Assembly (NCBI GenBank): GCA_020725335.1
Contig: DYFF01000018.1
Coordinates: 62,001 to 126,000 of the forward strand
Length of the DNA: 64,000 bases
Direction: 5' to 3'
Source of the DNA: Thermodesulfovibrio sp.
GTDB taxonomy: Bacteria > Nitrospirota > Thermodesulfovibrionia > Thermodesulfovibrionales > Thermodesulfovibrionaceae
In this document: positions 20,053 to 30,950 of the stretch, piece after piece
Layout: every line of letters starts with the position of its first letter
Numbering within the stretch: position 1 is the first letter of the stretch
Notes under the pieces: generated by a model
The model's database searches: none
What the model saw: only the letters and a program-made list of their open reading frames with translations
What the model was told of the DNA's origin: nothing
Program-made: the position numbers and the translations under genes

Positions 20053-20394
20053 TTAATTTTCTTCGGTAGCAACATATATTGTTATGTGAGAAGTTTTTTT
20101 CTTAATTATATTTGCTCTTCCCATAGCCCTATGCTCTATTCTTCTCATCATTGGCCCTTGATCAACATATGCTTTCGTAATCTTTAAAGAATCAATATCA
20201 AGCCTTGGATTTTTCTGCTCTGCATTTGCTAATGCTGATCTTAAAACCTTTTCAATAATTCTTGCACCCCTATGAGGCATGTATTTTAAAGTTAACAGAG
20301 CCTCTCCAGCTTTTTTCCCTCTTATCAAATTAATAACTCTTCTTGCTTTTGTTGGAGTTATACGAGCATATTTAAGTATAGCCCTTGATTCCAT
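20053..20394 (-). CDS. rplV: 50S ribosomal protein L22
   Basis: Exit-tunnel protein of 113 residues with [32 protein letters not shown] and the tunnel-loop region [16 protein letters not shown]. It begins 2 bases after the rpsS stop. Confidence 0.98.
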   Translation of the reverse strand: MESRAILKYARITPTKARRVINLIRGKKAGEALLTLKYMPHRGARIIEKVLRSALANAEQKNPRLDIDSLKITKAYVDQGPMMRRIEHRAMGRANIIKKKTSHITIYVATEEN

Positions 20395-20396
20395 AT

Positions 20397-20684
20397 TTAT
20401 TTCCCCTTAGCCTTTTTCTTTTCTTCGGAGCCTGCATGCCCCTTAAAAGTTCTTGTGGGAGCAAACTCTCCTAATTTATGCCCAACCATATTCTCTGTAA
20501 TATATACAGGAATAAATTTTTTCCCGTTATGAACTGCAAATGTCAATCCAATAAACTCCGGAACAATAGTAGATCTTCTTGACCATGTTTTAATAGGTTT
20601 TTTATCTCCACTCTCTATTGACTTTTTTACCTTTTCCATTAACTTTTCATCGACAAAGGGACCCTTTTTTAATGATCTTGCCAC
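20397..20684 (-). CDS. rpsS: 30S ribosomal protein S19
   Basis: Head protein, 95 residues: [39 protein letters not shown] and [15 protein letters not shown] are all conserved. Standard place between rplB and rplV. Confidence 0.98.
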   Translation of the reverse strand: MARSLKKGPFVDEKLMEKVKKSIESGDKKPIKTWSRRSTIVPEFIGLTFAVHNGKKFIPVYITENMVGHKLGEFAPTRTFKGHAGSEEKKKAKGK

Positions 20685-20695
20685 TTTCTACCCCC

Positions 20696-21514
20696 TCATT
20701 TCCTGCGCTTTACTATAAATTTATCAGTTTTTTTATTCTTTCTTGTTTTTATACCTTCAGGTTTACCCCATGGAGAGCATGCAGGTCTTCCACCAGAAGA
20801 TTTCCCTTCACCTCCGCCCAACGGATGATCAACAGGATTCATTGCTACACCTCTGACAGAAGGTCTTTTACCCATATGACGCATTCTTCCTGCCTTTCCA
20901 ATAACTATATTTTCATTATCCACATTACTTACTTGTCCTACTGTGGCAAGGCAATTTACATTGATTAATCTTACCTCTCCAGAAGGCAATTTTACATGTG
21001 CATATTTACCCTCTTTCGCCATCAACTGAGCAGCTGTACCAGCGCCTCTTACAAGTTTGCCTCCTCCCCCTGGAAATAACTCTATGTTATGAATCATAGT
21101 TCCTAAAGGTATTTCTTTCAATGGCAGGGAGTTACCAACCTTCACATCAGCTCCTGAACCGCTCATTAGCGTATCTCCAACTTGTAGCTTGTCAGGAGCA
21201 AGAATATACCTAAACTCTCCATCAAGATATTTTAAAAGAGCTATCCTTGCTGTTCTGTTAGGATCATACTCGATACTCACAACCTTTGCAGGAATGCCGT
21301 GTTTATTTCGCTTAAAGTCAATAATTCTGTATAGCTTGCGATTCCCTCCACCTTTTAACCATGAAGTAACTCTTCCAAGATTATTTCTCCCCTTGCGTTT
21401 TTTTATACAAACCGTAAGAGGTTTATAAGGCTTATCTGTAGTAATATCATTAAAATCTGAGTATGTTACAAATCTTCTACCTGCTGATGTTGGTTTGCAT
21501 CTTTTTATTCCCAT
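20696..21514 (-). CDS. rplB: 50S ribosomal protein L2
   Basis: L2, needed for subunit joining and peptidyl transfer, 272 residues. It shows [30 protein letters not shown] and the C-terminal [18 protein letters not shown], which includes the functionally important histidine. It directly follows rplW with no intergenic base. Confidence 0.98.
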   Translation of the reverse strand: MGIKRCKPTSAGRRFVTYSDFNDITTDKPYKPLTVCIKKRKGRNNLGRVTSWLKGGGNRKLYRIIDFKRNKHGIPAKVVSIEYDPNRTARIALLKYLDGEFRYILAPDKLQVGDTLMSGSGADVKVGNSLPLKEIPLGTMIHNIELFPGGGGKLVRGAGTAAQLMAKEGKYAHVKLPSGEVRLINVNCLATVGQVSNVDNENIVIGKAGRMRHMGKRPSVRGVAMNPVDHPLGGGEGKSSGGRPACSPWGKPEGIKTRKNKKTDKFIVKRRK

Positions 21515-21802
21515 TTAGATACCCTCTATCAGATCTAATTTTTCCCCTTCTTTAAGGGTAATTATTGCTTTCTTAAATTTATTAGTCTTTGTAAAATGAA
21601 GTCCCGCTCTTTTTAAACGAGGCTTAATATTTATTACTGCTACATTATCTACCTTAACCTTAAAACACTCTTCAAAGGCCTTTTTAATTTGAACTTTGTT
21701 TGCCCTTGGATGAACTTCAACAACTATTTTGTTTTCACCCTCTTTTAAATTCATTGCCTTTTCTGTAAAAATTGGTCTTCTTATGATTTCAAAAATATCC
21801 AT
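21515..21802 (-). CDS. rplW: 50S ribosomal protein L23
   Basis: L23, docking site for trigger factor and SRP at the tunnel exit. The 95 residues include IIRRPIFTEKAMNL, VEVHPRANKVQIKKAFEE and VDNVAVINIKPRLKR. Start overlaps the rplD stop by one base. Confidence 0.97.
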   Translation of the reverse strand: MDIFEIIRRPIFTEKAMNLKEGENKIVVEVHPRANKVQIKKAFEECFKVKVDNVAVINIKPRLKRAGLHFTKTNKFKKAIITLKEGEKLDLIEGI

Positions 21803-22437
21803 TAGGAGGTCACCCCCTTAACTGTTAATAGCCTGTCAAGCCCTGATACGGTAAAAACAACATTATCAAAAAGAGAGACATAATAAGCATTTAAATCACT
21901 TGCTCTTACTACATCTACATAAGGAATGTTTCTCACAGAAAGCAAAACATTTTCATCCTTATCAGCCAATACAAAAAGTATTGATTTATCTTGAATTTTT
22001 AAATTCTTCAATATATCTATGATATCTTTTGTTTTTGGTCTTATTAGTTCTAATTTGTCAAGGAGTAATATTTCATTATCCCTGTATTTCATAGTAAGAG
22101 CCTTAAATAAGGCCGTGTCCTTCATTTTCTTAGGAAGCTTTATATAATAATCTCTTGGTTGTGGCCCAAAAACTATACCACCTTTCCTCCACAAAGGAGA
22201 CCTGATACTACCATGTCTTGCCCTTCCAGTATGCTTTTGTCTCCAAGGTTTTTTACCACCACCTGAAACCATTGCTCTTGTTTTTGTAGCATGAGTACCC
22301 TGCCTCTGATTTGCCAGATAAGCCACAACAGCTGAATGGACAACTGATTCAGATGCGGTATTATTAAAAACAGTATCTGGAACTTCTTTTTTCCCTATAA
22401 TGTTATTATGAATATCTCTTATCTCTATCTCTATCAT
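21802..22437 (-). CDS. rplD: 50S ribosomal protein L4
   Basis: L4, 211 residues, a tunnel protein; in E. coli it represses its own operon. It contains ATKTRAMVSGGGKKPWRQKH, GRARHGSIRSPLWRKGG and FGPQPRDYY. A reading from 22452 would overlap rplC and has no ribosome site. The ATG at 22437, two bases after the rplC stop and preceded by GGAAGG, is preferred. Confidence 0.97.
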   Translation of the reverse strand: MIEIEIRDIHNNIIGKKEVPDTVFNNTASESVVHSAVVAYLANQRQGTHATKTRAMVSGGGKKPWRQKHTGRARHGSIRSPLWRKGGIVFGPQPRDYYIKLPKKMKDTALFKALTMKYRDNEILLLDKLELIRPKTKDIIDILKNLKIQDKSILFVLADKDENVLLSVRNIPYVDVVRASDLNAYYVSLFDNVVFTVSGLDRLLTVKGVTS

Positions 22438-22439
22438 AC

Positions 22440-23051
22440 CTATACCTTCCATATTTCTAATATTCCATTCTCTCCTCCCGGAACAGCACCCTTAACTAAA
22501 ATAAGATTCTGCTCGGGAATTACATCTATTACTTTTATATTTTTTACTGTAACACTCTCATTTCCCATATGACCTGCCATACCCTTACCTTTCCATACTC
22601 TTGACGGAAAAGAACTTGCTCCTATTGACCCTGGCGCTCTATTAAACATGGAACCATGAGTATCAGGTCCACCCTTAAAATTGTGTCTTTTCATTACTCC
22701 CTGATATCCTTTTCCTTTTGAAACACCTGATACGCTCACTATATCACCCTTCGAAAAGATATCTACTGTAACCTTATCACCTACATTAAAACCTGTCATT
22801 TTAAACTCTCTAAGGACCTTGCAGGGCGGGATACCTGCTTTTTTAAATATTCCTAAAATAGGCTTAGATAAATTCTTTTCTTTTTTTACTTCCTGAAAGC
22901 CAAGTTGAACAGCTTCATAACCGTCCTTTTCCTTGCTTCTAATCTGAACAACCCAGCAAGGTCCGGCTTCAATAACAGTGACAGGAATAATTCTTCCATC
23001 CTCACCGAAAATTTGTGTCATCCCAACTTTTCTTCCTAATATTGCTCTCAT
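22440..23051 (-). CDS. rplC: 50S ribosomal protein L3
   Basis: L3, 203 residues, reaching the peptidyl transferase centre. It opens [20 protein letters not shown] and has [15 protein letters not shown]-like sequence (here [19 protein letters not shown]) and [20 protein letters not shown]. Overlaps the rpsJ stop by 4 bases. Confidence 0.98.
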   Translation of the reverse strand: MRAILGRKVGMTQIFGEDGRIIPVTVIEAGPCWVVQIRSKEKDGYEAVQLGFQEVKKEKNLSKPILGIFKKAGIPPCKVLREFKMTGFNVGDKVTVDIFSKGDIVSVSGVSKGKGYQGVMKRHNFKGGPDTHGSMFNRAPGSIGASSFPSRVWKGKGMAGHMGNESVTVKNIKVIDVIPEQNLILVKGAVPGGENGILEIWKV

Positions 23052-23353
23052 AGCTTTATCTCCACGTCTACCCCGGCAGCAAGCTCTAACTTAGAAAGAG
23101 CCTCTACTGTTTCGGGGGTGGGATCGTGTATATCAATTAATCTCTTGTGTATTCTGATTTCAAATTGCTCTCTTGATTTCTTATCCTGATTTGTTGATCT
23201 TAAAACCGTATATCTACTAATTTTTGTTGGCAAAGGAACAGGACCAGCTATTCTGGCACCTGTTCTCTTCACGGTATCAACTATTTCCTTGACTGACTGG
23301 TCAAGCACTCTATAATCGTAAGCTTTTAATTTTATTCTTATCTTTTGGTCCAT
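23048..23353 (-). CDS. rpsJ: 30S ribosomal protein S10 (NusE)
   Basis: S10, also the NusE factor linking transcription and translation. The 101 residues start [20 protein letters not shown] and include [18 protein letters not shown] and [11 protein letters not shown]. The ATG at 23353 lies one base after the tuf stop and has GGAG just upstream within the tuf end; the longer reading into tuf is rejected. Confidence 0.97.
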   Translation of the reverse strand: MDQKIRIKLKAYDYRVLDQSVKEIVDTVKRTGARIAGPVPLPTKISRYTVLRSTNQDKKSREQFEIRIHKRLIDIHDPTPETVEALSKLELAAGVDVEIKL

Positions 23354-23354
23354 T

Positions 23355-24554
23355 TTACTCCAACACCTCTGTAACAACTCCTGCACCTACTGTTCTTCCA
23401 CCCTCCCTTATTGCAAACCTCAATCCATCTTCCATCGCTATCGGCGCTATCAGCTCCACTGTTATGTTCACATTGTCTCCAGGCATTATCATCTCTACCC
23501 CTTCAGGTAACTTTATCACTCCTGTTACATCTGTCGTCCTAAAGTAAAACTGCGGCCTGTATCCATTAAAAAACGGTGTGTGCCTCCCACCTTCCTCTTT
23601 CGTAAGTACATATACCTCTGCCTTAAACTTAGTATGCGGTGTTATACTTCCAGGCTTCGCCAATACCATACCTCTTTCCACTTCATCCTTTCCTACTCCC
23701 CTCAACAATACTCCTATATTATCCCCCGCTCTTCCCTCATCAAGTATCTTCCTGAACATCTCTACTCCAGTGGCTACTGTCTTACGGGTCTCCCTTAATC
23801 CTACTATCTCTACTTCATCTCCTACCTTTATTATTCCCCTCTCTACTCTTCCTGTTACCACTGTTCCTCTTCCAGATATGGTAAATACATCCTCTATCGG
23901 CATTAAAAATGGCTTGTCTATCGGCCTCTCAGGCTCAGGTATGTAACTATCAAGCGCATCCATTAACTCCTGGATAGGCTTGTACTCCTCAGCATTTGGA
24001 TCCTTTGACCCACTCTCCAATGCCTTTAATGCACTGCCCCTTACTACAGGTATCTCATCACCAGGAAATCCATACTTGCTCAAAAGCTCCCTCACCTCAA
24101 GCTCTACTAAGTCCAATAACTCAGGATCATCTACCATGTCTACTTTGTTCATGAATACCACTATGTACGGCACCCCTACCTGACGCGCAAGCAGTATGTG
24201 CTCCCTCGTCTGCGGCATCGGCCCATCATTGGCTGCTACCACCAGTATCGCTCCATCCATCTGCGCAGCTCCTGTTATCATGTTCTTTATATAGTCCGCA
24301 TGACCAGGACAATCTACATGCGCATAATGCCTCTTGTCTGTCTCATACTCTACATGTGCCGTGTTTATCGTTATTCCTCTGGCCTTCTCCTCAGGTGCAT
24401 TGTCTATCTGATCATAACTCTTAAACTGCGCCATACCCTTCAAATTCAAATACTTCGTTATCGCTGCTGTTAAAGTGGTCTTACCATGATCAATATGCCC
24501 TATTGTCCCCACATTTACATGCGGCTTCTTCCTCTCAAACTTTTCCTTTCCCAT
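23355..24554 (-). CDS. tuf: Elongation factor Tu
   Basis: GTPase that brings aminoacyl-tRNA to the ribosome. The 399 residues show G1 [11 protein letters not shown]3 [13 protein letters not shown]4 NKVD, the domain 2 region [12 protein letters not shown] and the C-terminal [11 protein letters not shown]. Base composition differs from its neighbours: two sampled 60-base lines are about 45% and 52% GC against about 33% in a sample of fusA. This suggests strong codon selection or exchange with another tuf copy. Confidence 0.98.
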   Translation of the reverse strand: MGKEKFERKKPHVNVGTIGHIDHGKTTLTAAITKYLNLKGMAQFKSYDQIDNAPEEKARGITINTAHVEYETDKRHYAHVDCPGHADYIKNMITGAAQMDGAILVVAANDGPMPQTREHILLARQVGVPYIVVFMNKVDMVDDPELLDLVELEVRELLSKYGFPGDEIPVVRGSALKALESGSKDPNAEEYKPIQELMDALDSYIPEPERPIDKPFLMPIEDVFTISGRGTVVTGRVERGIIKVGDEVEIVGLRETRKTVATGVEMFRKILDEGRAGDNIGVLLRGVGKDEVERGMVLAKPGSITPHTKFKAEVYVLTKEEGGRHTPFFNGYRPQFYFRTTDVTGVIKLPEGVEMIMPGDNVNITVELIAPIAMEDGLRFAIREGGRTVGAGVVTEVLE

Positions 24555-24581
24555 CTCTTCCTCCTTAAAATCTCTAAACTT

Positions 24582-26666
24582 TTATTTTGTATTTCCCTTT
24601 ATCTTTGCAATAATCTGCTCTGTAAGATTCTTTGGAACTTCATCATAATGGGAAAACTGCATTGTATATGTGCCTCTACCCTGTGTTTTTGATCTTAAAT
24701 CAGTGGCATAGCCAAACATTTCTGCAAGAGGAACCATCGCTCTAATGACCTGCGCCTTCCCTCTCTTCTCCATTGACTGAACTCTACCACGCCTTGAATT
24801 TAAATCTCCTATTACTTCACCCATATAATCTTCTGGTGTCACAACTTCTACATTCATGATAGGCTCAAGAAGAACAATCTCAGCTTTCTTACAACCTTCT
24901 TTTAATGCCATTGAGCCTGCAATCTTGAATGCCATTTCTGATGAGTCTACCTCATGATAAGAACCATCAAACAATGTCACCTTTACATCAACTAATGGAT
25001 AACCTGCAAGAACTCCTCCCTCCATAGCCTCTACAATACCCTTTTCTACAGCTGGTATATATTCTCTGGGAATTGTCCCCCCTACTATTTTGTTAATAAA
25101 TTCGAAACCTTTACCTCTTTCCATCGGCTCGATTTCAATCCAAACATGACCATACTGACCACGGCCACCAGTTTGTCTTATAAATTTACCCTCTGCCTTA
25201 GCTGGCACTTTAATAGTTTCTTTATAAGCAACTTGAGGCTTTCCTACATTAGCTCCTACTCTAAACTCTCTTGTAAGTCTATCTACAATAATTTCAAGGT
25301 GTAATTCTCCCATTCCTGAAATAATAGTTTGCCCTGTTTCTTCATTGTAGGAAACCCTAAATGAGGGGTCTTCCTGAGAAATTTTTTGTAATGCTAAAGA
25401 CAATTTTTCCTGATCTGCCTTTGTCTTTGGTTCGATAGCTACTGATATTACAGGCTCGGGGAATTCTATCGATTCGAGTATAATCGGATTTGATTCATCA
25501 CATATCGTATCACCCGTAAATGTATTCTTCAAACCAACTACTGCAGCTATATCACCAGCACAAATTTCTTTTATCTCCTCTCTATGATTAGCATGCATTC
25601 TAAATATTCTCGCTACTCTCTCTTTTATATTCCTTGTTGCATTATAAATATAAGAACCTGATGTTATTACCCCTGAATAAACCCTAACATAGGTCAAACT
25701 ACCCATATATGGGTCCGCCATAATTTTAAAAGCTAAGGCTGATAGAGGTTCTTCAACATTAGGCTTTCTTTCCAGCTCAGACCCATCCAAAGGATTAATC
25801 CCTCTTACTGGCGGAACGTCAAGAGGGGACGGCAAATAATAAACAATGGCATCCAGTAGCATCTGAACACCCTTATTTTTAAAAGCAGAACCGCATAAAA
25901 CAGGAGTTATCTTTAGTTCAACCGTTCCTTTTCTCAGAGCTTTTCTTATTTCTTCTGCCGTTATTTCTTCACCAGCAAGGTATTTATCCATTAAATTATC
26001 ATCTATATCACATAATGCTTCTATCATTTTTTCTCTATACTTTTTTGCCTGCTCAAGATAATCCTGAGGAACTTCATCCTCAACAAATTTTGCTCCTAAT
26101 GTTTCGTCATCAAAATAGTATACTTTCATTTCAACAAGATCAATGGGTCCCCTAAAAGTATCTTCTTTACCTATAGGAATCTGGACTGGAACAGGATTTG
26201 CACCAAGTTTTTCAATCATACTTTCAACAGCCATATTAAAATCTGCTCCGAGTTTATCCATTTTGTTCATAAAAGCAATTCTTGGCACTCTGTATTTATC
26301 TGCTTGTCTCCATACAGTTTCACTTTGAGGTTCGACTCCCGCTGAAGCATCAAAAACTGCTACCGCTCCATCAAGAACTCTCAGAGATCTTTCGACCTCA
26401 ATAGTAAAATCTACGTGACCAGGAGTATCTATTATATTTATTTTGTGATCTTTCCATTCACAACTTGTTGCAGCAGCGGTGATTGTAATGCCCCGCTCTT
26501 GCTCCTGAGGCATCCAATCCATAACTGCTGTACCCTCATGGACCTCACCAATTTTATAGGTGACGCCAGTATAATAGAGAATGCGCTCAGTAGTTGTTGT
26601 TTTACCTGCATCTATGTGAGCCATAATACCAATATTTCTTGTTTTTTCTAAGGGAAATCTACTCAT
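24582..26666 (-). CDS. fusA: Elongation factor G
   Basis: Translocation GTPase, 694 residues. It has G1 AHIDAGKTT (from residue 16), the switch region [16 protein letters not shown]3 DTPGHVDFT and G4 NKMDKLG. Domains IV-V follow, with [15 protein letters not shown] and the C-terminal [15 protein letters not shown]. Order rpsL-rpsG-fusA-tuf is the classical str operon. Confidence 0.98.
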   Translation of the reverse strand: MSRFPLEKTRNIGIMAHIDAGKTTTTERILYYTGVTYKIGEVHEGTAVMDWMPQEQERGITITAAATSCEWKDHKINIIDTPGHVDFTIEVERSLRVLDGAVAVFDASAGVEPQSETVWRQADKYRVPRIAFMNKMDKLGADFNMAVESMIEKLGANPVPVQIPIGKEDTFRGPIDLVEMKVYYFDDETLGAKFVEDEVPQDYLEQAKKYREKMIEALCDIDDNLMDKYLAGEEITAEEIRKALRKGTVELKITPVLCGSAFKNKGVQMLLDAIVYYLPSPLDVPPVRGINPLDGSELERKPNVEEPLSALAFKIMADPYMGSLTYVRVYSGVITSGSYIYNATRNIKERVARIFRMHANHREEIKEICAGDIAAVVGLKNTFTGDTICDESNPIILESIEFPEPVISVAIEPKTKADQEKLSLALQKISQEDPSFRVSYNEETGQTIISGMGELHLEIIVDRLTREFRVGANVGKPQVAYKETIKVPAKAEGKFIRQTGGRGQYGHVWIEIEPMERGKGFEFINKIVGGTIPREYIPAVEKGIVEAMEGGVLAGYPLVDVKVTLFDGSYHEVDSSEMAFKIAGSMALKEGCKKAEIVLLEPIMNVEVVTPEDYMGEVIGDLNSRRGRVQSMEKRGKAQVIRAMVPLAEMFGYATDLRSKTQGRGTYTMQFSHYDEVPKNLTEQIIAKIKGNTK

Positions 26667-26679
26667 ATCCTCCTCTAAA

Positions 26680-27150
26680 TTACCACCTATAATGAGCGAA
26701 CGCTCTGTTGGCTTCAGCCATTTTGTGGGTTTCTTCTCTCTTCTTTATTGAAGAACCTACATTGTTATAGGCATCTAATATTTCACCTGCTAATCTTTCT
26801 TTCATTGTTTTCTCTTTACGCTGTCTAGAATAAGTTGTAAGCCATCTTAAAGCAAGACTTAATCTTCTATTTGGTCTTACTTCCATTGGTACCTGATAGG
26901 TTGCACCACCCACTCTTCTGGGTCTTACTTCAAGAATTGGCTTTATATTCTCCATTGCCTGTTTGAAAACTTTAAGTGGATCCATTCCGGTTTTTTCTCT
27001 GATTATCTCAAAGGCACCGTAACAAATCCTCTCACTCGTTGATTTCTTTCCATCCTGCATAATTACATTTATAAGCTTTGAAACAAGCTTACTTTGATAT
27101 TTTGGGTCTGGTAATACTTCTCTTTTTGGAACGTAACCTCTCCTAGGCAT
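26680..27150 (-). CDS. rpsG: 30S ribosomal protein S7
   Basis: S7, primary binder of the 3' major domain of 16S rRNA, 156 residues. It shows [37 protein letters not shown] and the terminal [10 protein letters not shown]. Between rpsL and fusA. Confidence 0.98.
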   Translation of the reverse strand: MPRRGYVPKREVLPDPKYQSKLVSKLINVIMQDGKKSTSERICYGAFEIIREKTGMDPLKVFKQAMENIKPILEVRPRRVGGATYQVPMEVRPNRRLSLALRWLTTYSRQRKEKTMKERLAGEILDAYNNVGSSIKKREETHKMAEANRAFAHYRW

Positions 27151-27164
27151 CCCTTACTCCCCGA

Positions 27165-27536
27165 TTATTTTGGTCTTTTTGTTCCATATTTGGAACGACT
27201 TTTTCTTCTATTGTTAACACCAGCACAGTCCAATGTACCCCTAACTATGTGATATCTGACACCTGGTAAATCTTTTACTCTTCCACCCCTTACCAACACA
27301 ATTGAATGTTCCTGCAAATTATGTCCTTCACCTGGAATATATGCTATAACTTCAACCCCATTTGTCAGCCTTACCTTTGCAACTTTTCTCAAAGCTGAGT
27401 TTGGTTTCTTTGGCGTAGTTGTATAAACTCTTACACAAACACCTCTTCTTTGAGGGCATGATTGCAAAGCAGGTGATTTTGTTTTTCTTTCAACCTTCTC
27501 TCTTCCCTTTTTTACTAATTGAGCTATTGTTGGCAC
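27165..27536 (-). CDS. rpsL: 30S ribosomal protein S12
   Basis: Decoding-centre protein of 123 residues. It contains the streptomycin-site blocks [19 protein letters not shown] and [17 protein letters not shown], with the usual lysines (KKPN, here the sensitive-type sequence). First gene of the long ribosomal cluster and preceded by a strong promoter. Confidence 0.98.
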   Translation of the reverse strand: MPTIAQLVKKGREKVERKTKSPALQSCPQRRGVCVRVYTTTPKKPNSALRKVAKVRLTNGVEVIAYIPGEGHNLQEHSIVLVRGGRVKDLPGVRYHIVRGTLDCAGVNNRRKSRSKYGTKRPK

Positions 27537-27607
27537 TTTTTCACCTCATTTTAAATAGGCTAATTTTATTTTTAACAAATACTTAACATTTATAGTCAAG
27601 ACTTTTT

Positions 27608-27636
27608 AGTTTATCAAAAAACAAAAAAAGTGTCAA
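27608..27636 (-). promoter_or_regulatory. Main promoter of the str-S10-spc-alpha cluster
   Basis: Perfect TTGACA (27636-27631), 17-base spacer and TAAACT (27613-27608) on the minus strand, about 70 bases ahead of rpsL. A second TTGACT lies just downstream (around 27594-27599) and could act as an additional weaker promoter. Confidence 0.75.
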
Positions 27637-27891
27637 GACAAAAATACATTCTCCCAACTTGTATATAGAAAATTTTATGATTTCTCTTTAGTTTCCCTTA
27701 ATGAACTAACAATATATAATTTATAACTTGATAGTTAAATTTTGCAAGAGAACTACTATTAAAATTAATATAACAAAAATCAATTTAAAAAGAAAAGAAA
27801 AAATCGCCACTCTGAAATCTATTCTCCTTTTTATATCAATAAAAAATGCTTAAAATTAATATCTAAATTAAACTGTAACTATATAAATTTT
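27637..27891 (-). other. Intergenic region between the rpsL promoter and thiC
   Basis: About 255 very AT-rich bases between the rpsL promoter and the thiC stop. I see no intact coding frame, no RNA gene and no convincing hairpin terminator for the thi operon. Upstream elements of the ribosomal promoter may lie here. Confidence 0.5.
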
Positions 27892-29175
27892 TTATTCTTC
27901 TAAGGCTTTTCTTGAAACCTTTATTGCACAGAATTCTCCGCACATGCTACATACCTTTTCATCCTCAATAGGTGGCCTTTCCGAACGCATTGAGTGAACT
28001 TTTTCGGTGTCAAAGGACAGCTGAATCTGTTTTTGCCAATCAAAGTTTCTTCTGGCAAATGCCATTTCTTTATCTTTCTCCCATGCTTTTTTATAACCCT
28101 TAGCAAGGTCTGCTGCATGAGCTGCTATTTTTGAGGCAATGACTCCCTCTTTTACATCTTCTTTATCAGGAAGTCTTATATGTTCTGAAGGAGTAACATA
28201 ACATAAAAAATCTGCGCCATACATTCCAGCTAAAGCACCACCTATTGCTGCAGCAATGTGATCGTAACCCATTGCACAGTCTGTTACAAGAGGACCTAAT
28301 ACATAAAAGGGAGCCTCTTTACATATGCTTTTCTGAAGCTTAATATTTGTATACACATGATTAAGAGGAAGATGACCAGGTCCTTCAATTATGCATTGAA
28401 CTCCTTCTGATACGGCAATATCTTTAAGTTTACCAATTGTTATAAGTTCAATTAGTTGATATTTGTCCGTAGCATCAAGCAGACAACCAGGTCTCAATCC
28501 ATCTCCAAGACTTAATGTAAGGTCATACTTTTTAGCAATCTCAATAAGTCTATCATAATACTCATAGAGGGGATTTTCTTTGCCATGATAACATATCCAA
28601 TCTGCAAGAATTGAGCCACCTCTGCTTACTATTGGTAGAACTCTTTCATTGGACTTTAACATTTCCACTATTTTCATCGTAACACCGCAGTGAACAGTTA
28701 CAAAATCAACTCCATCCTTGGCATGTTCTTCAATAACCTCAAAGATATCATCTATAGTCATGTTTACAAAACTTCCATACTTCTCTTGGGCTCTCACAGC
28801 TGCTTCGTAAATTGGGACTGTGCCAATACTCACGGGAGAGTTTCTAATAATTGCTTTGCGCATCTCCTTAAGAGGACCTCCCGTGGAAAGGTCCATTACT
28901 GCATCTGCTCCAAATTTCACTGCGATTTGGAGTTTCTCGAGTTCCTCTTCTATATTAGTTTTGTCTCTTGATGTGCCAATATTTGCATTAATTTTTGTTC
29001 CTAATCCCTTGCCTATTCCAAGAGGTTTTATGTTTCTCAAGACGTTTTTTGTTATAACAGCCTTCCCTTCAGCTATGTTTTCTGACAGTTCTTCAGGAGA
29101 AATCCCCTCCTCTTGAGCTACTTGTCTTACTTCATCACTTATTATTCCTTTTTTTGCTAATTGTATTCTTGTCAT
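27892..29175 (-). CDS. thiC: Phosphomethylpyrimidine synthase ThiC
   Basis: Radical SAM enzyme that rearranges AIR to the thiamine pyrimidine HMP-P. The 427 residues lack the N-terminal domain of the longer proteobacterial form. The barrel contains ANIGTSRDKTNIEEE, MDLSTGGPL and GPGHLPLNHV, and the C-terminus holds the cluster motif CSMCGEFC. It overlaps the thiE stop by 4 bases and is last in thiS-thiG-thiE-thiC. Confidence 0.97.
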   Translation of the reverse strand: MTRIQLAKKGIISDEVRQVAQEEGISPEELSENIAEGKAVITKNVLRNIKPLGIGKGLGTKINANIGTSRDKTNIEEELEKLQIAVKFGADAVMDLSTGGPLKEMRKAIIRNSPVSIGTVPIYEAAVRAQEKYGSFVNMTIDDIFEVIEEHAKDGVDFVTVHCGVTMKIVEMLKSNERVLPIVSRGGSILADWICYHGKENPLYEYYDRLIEIAKKYDLTLSLGDGLRPGCLLDATDKYQLIELITIGKLKDIAVSEGVQCIIEGPGHLPLNHVYTNIKLQKSICKEAPFYVLGPLVTDCAMGYDHIAAAIGGALAGMYGADFLCYVTPSEHIRLPDKEDVKEGVIASKIAAHAADLAKGYKKAWEKDKEMAFARRNFDWQKQIQLSFDTEKVHSMRSERPPIEDEKVCSMCGEFCAIKVSRKALEE

Positions 29176-29792
29176 AAACTGTCTCCTAATATGTCATTAA
29201 ATTTTTTTACTGTCTCTTCTATATTTTTTTTAGATAAAATCCCGCTTATCATAGCAATTCCATCACAATATGGAATAACTTCATGGAAATTATTAAGATT
29301 GATTCCTCCGAGAGCAAACACCTTACATTTAACAGAATTTCTTATCTCTTTTAATTTTTCGACTCCCTGGGGTTTTCCGTATATTTCCTTTGAAGGAGTA
29401 TAAAAAATTGGGCTAAAAGTAATGAAATCAGCCCATTCTGATGATTCTCTTGCCTCCTCAATTGAGTGAGTAGAAACACCGATGATAAATCTATTATTCC
29501 ATACTTTCCTAACTATGTGAGCGGGGAATCCACTTTGAGGCAGATGAACACCGTCTGCATCTACTGCAAGAGCAATATCAATTCTATCATTTATAAAAAG
29601 CAATGCATCATTTTTTCTTGTTATTTCCCTCACTTTTTTTGCAAGGTAATAAAGTTCTTTTGCAGTTAAGTCTTTTTCTCTCAATTGAAAAGCACTTATA
29701 CCTGCAGATAAAGCAACATCAACTGCATTCAAGAAAGCTTCCTCATTTGGGAATAACTTTCTATCACCTATAAGATAAAGCTTATACTTCAT
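29172..29792 (-). CDS. thiE: Thiamine-phosphate synthase
   Basis: Joins HMP-PP and the thiazole phosphate to thiamine phosphate. The 206-residue TIM barrel has [35 protein letters not shown] and [13 protein letters not shown], where PSKE is a variant of the usual TxTK region. ATGA overlaps join it to thiG and thiC. It could alternatively serve as a TenI-type enzyme, since those look similar, but the HMP-PP-binding QLREK and ND residues favour ThiE. Confidence 0.9.
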   Translation of the reverse strand: MKYKLYLIGDRKLFPNEEAFLNAVDVALSAGISAFQLREKDLTAKELYYLAKKVREITRKNDALLFINDRIDIALAVDADGVHLPQSGFPAHIVRKVWNNRFIIGVSTHSIEEARESSEWADFITFSPIFYTPSKEIYGKPQGVEKLKEIRNSVKCKVFALGGINLNNFHEVIPYCDGIAMISGILSKKNIEETVKKFNDILGDSL

Positions 29793-30562
29793 GTGAGCAT
29801 TCCTTCTATTGGCGAACTCGCAGTGGCATATAGTTTCCTCGGTATTCTTCCTGCTTTATAGGCAAGTCTTCCTGCTATACAGGCATATTTAAGTGCCTCT
29901 GCCATCATTATGGGTTCCTTTGCACCAGCGATTGCTGTGTTGACAAGTACTGCATCACAGCCAAGTTCCATGGCAATTGATACATCTGATGCAGTACCTA
30001 CTCCCGCATCAACAATTACCGGTATATTTACAGTTTCAAGGATTATTTTGATGTTATAAGGATTTCTAATTCCGAGCCCGGAACCAATTGGTGCACCAAG
30101 AGGCATTACCGCAGCAGCACCCGCATCAACAAGTCTCTTTGCAGTGATGGGATCATCATTCGTGTATGGAAAAACAATAAATCCTTCCTTTGCCAAAATT
30201 TCAGTTGCCTTCAGAAGACCGCATACATCTGGAAAAAGAGTTTTTTCATCACCTATAACCTCAAGTTTGACCATATCTGAAATACCAGCTTCTCTTGCTA
30301 ATCTTGCATATCTTAAAGCATCTTCTACTGTATAACAACCTGCGGTGTTAGGTAAGATTTTATACTTTTTGGGGTCAACGTAATCAAGAAGATTTTCCTT
30401 TTTCCTGTCTATAATATTTACTCTTCTAACAGCAACGGTAACTACATCTGTTCCAGAAGCTTCAATAGCTTTTGCTGTCTCTTCGAAGTCCTTGTATTTC
30501 CCTGTCCCAACCCATAGCCTTGACTTAAACTCAATACCTTTGATTATTAATGAATCATTCAT
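29789..30562 (-). CDS. thiG: Thiazole synthase
   Basis: Forms thiazole phosphate from DXP, dehydroglycine and the ThiS thiocarboxylate. The 257-residue barrel shows [52 protein letters not shown] (Schiff-base lysine) and [12 protein letters not shown]. The ATG at 30562 lies one base after the thiS stop, with GGAGGAGG just before it. The longer reading to 30580 would overlap thiS. Confidence 0.97.
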   Translation of the reverse strand: MNDSLIIKGIEFKSRLWVGTGKYKDFEETAKAIEASGTDVVTVAVRRVNIIDRKKENLLDYVDPKKYKILPNTAGCYTVEDALRYARLAREAGISDMVKLEVIGDEKTLFPDVCGLLKATEILAKEGFIVFPYTNDDPITAKRLVDAGAAAVMPLGAPIGSGLGIRNPYNIKIILETVNIPVIVDAGVGTASDVSIAMELGCDAVLVNTAIAGAKEPIMMAEALKYACIAGRLAYKAGRIPRKLYATASSPIEGMLT

Positions 30563-30563
30563 C

Positions 30564-30761
30564 TTATCCTCCTCCAACAAAATTGACGATTTCTATTGAA
30601 TCGCCTTCTTTTATTTTATATTCAGAAAATCTATCTCTCTTTATGATCTCAAGATTTACCTCAACCACAACTCTTTGTGGATTGATATCAAGTTCCTGAA
30701 GTAACTCCATCAGTGTGGATGCCTTAACATCCATGTTTGAACCGTTAACTGTAACCTTCAT
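30564..30761 (-). CDS. thiS: Sulfur carrier protein ThiS
   Basis: Ubiquitin-fold sulfur carrier of 65 residues ending in VGGG, the C-terminus that becomes thiocarboxylated. It lies immediately after the riboswitch terminator, with AGGAGG between the T tract and the ATG. No thiF-type activating enzyme is in the window, so its partner must be elsewhere. Confidence 0.95.
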   Translation of the reverse strand: MKVTVNGSNMDVKASTLMELLQELDINPQRVVVEVNLEIIKRDRFSEYKIKEGDSIEIVNFVGGG

Positions 30762-30771
30762 AATTCCTCCT

Positions 30772-30806
30772 AAAATAAAAAGCCCCTATCCCTGAGGATA
30801 GAGGCT
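30772..30806 (-). terminator. Riboswitch-controlled terminator ahead of thiS
   Basis: The minus-strand RNA forms an 11-bp stem AGCCUCUAUCC/GGAUAGGGGCU (one U-G pair) with loop UCAG, followed by UUUUUAUUUU. It lies 23 bases after the aptamer and directly before the thiS ribosome site, so ligand-dependent termination is the likely output. Confidence 0.85.
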
Positions 30807-30828
30807 GATATCTGTCAGTCTCTCCCTT

Positions 30829-30913
30829 TCCCTCCGCCGGTATTATCCGGATCAGGTTCAAGGGGTCTTCCCGCAATGGGAACTCTCAGGTCTTAAAAGA
30901 CCTCCCCCAGGGA
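30829..30913 (-). ncRNA. TPP riboswitch aptamer (THI element)
   Basis: Minus-strand RNA contains the conserved core: CUGAGA near 30890, GACCCCUUGAACCUGAUC and GGAUAAUACCGGCGGAGGGA. P1 can form from UCCCU (30913-30909) and AGGGA (30833-30829). It controls thiS-thiG-thiE-thiC through the adjoining terminator. Binding of thiamine pyrophosphate is known for this family. Confidence 0.97.
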
Positions 30914-30920
30914 TTAGTAA

Positions 30921-30950
30921 ATTATACAAATCAATATGTAAATTAGTCAA
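30921..30950 (-). promoter_or_regulatory. Promoter of the thi operon
   Basis: TTGACT (30950-30945), 18-base spacer and perfect TATAAT (30926-30921). The -35 element overlaps the stop codon of the upstream dehydrogenase gene, and transcription would begin a few bases before the riboswitch P1. Confidence 0.7.

Noticed and set aside
23578-24692. Several open frames on the plus strand opposite tuf and fusA
   Set aside because: They are antisense shadows of strongly conserved genes; no ribosome sites or recognisable products.
29172-29792. Reading thiE as TenI, a thiazole tautomerase
   Set aside because: The LREK and ND motifs for pyrimidine pyrophosphate binding are kept and no other ThiE is present; left as a minor alternative.
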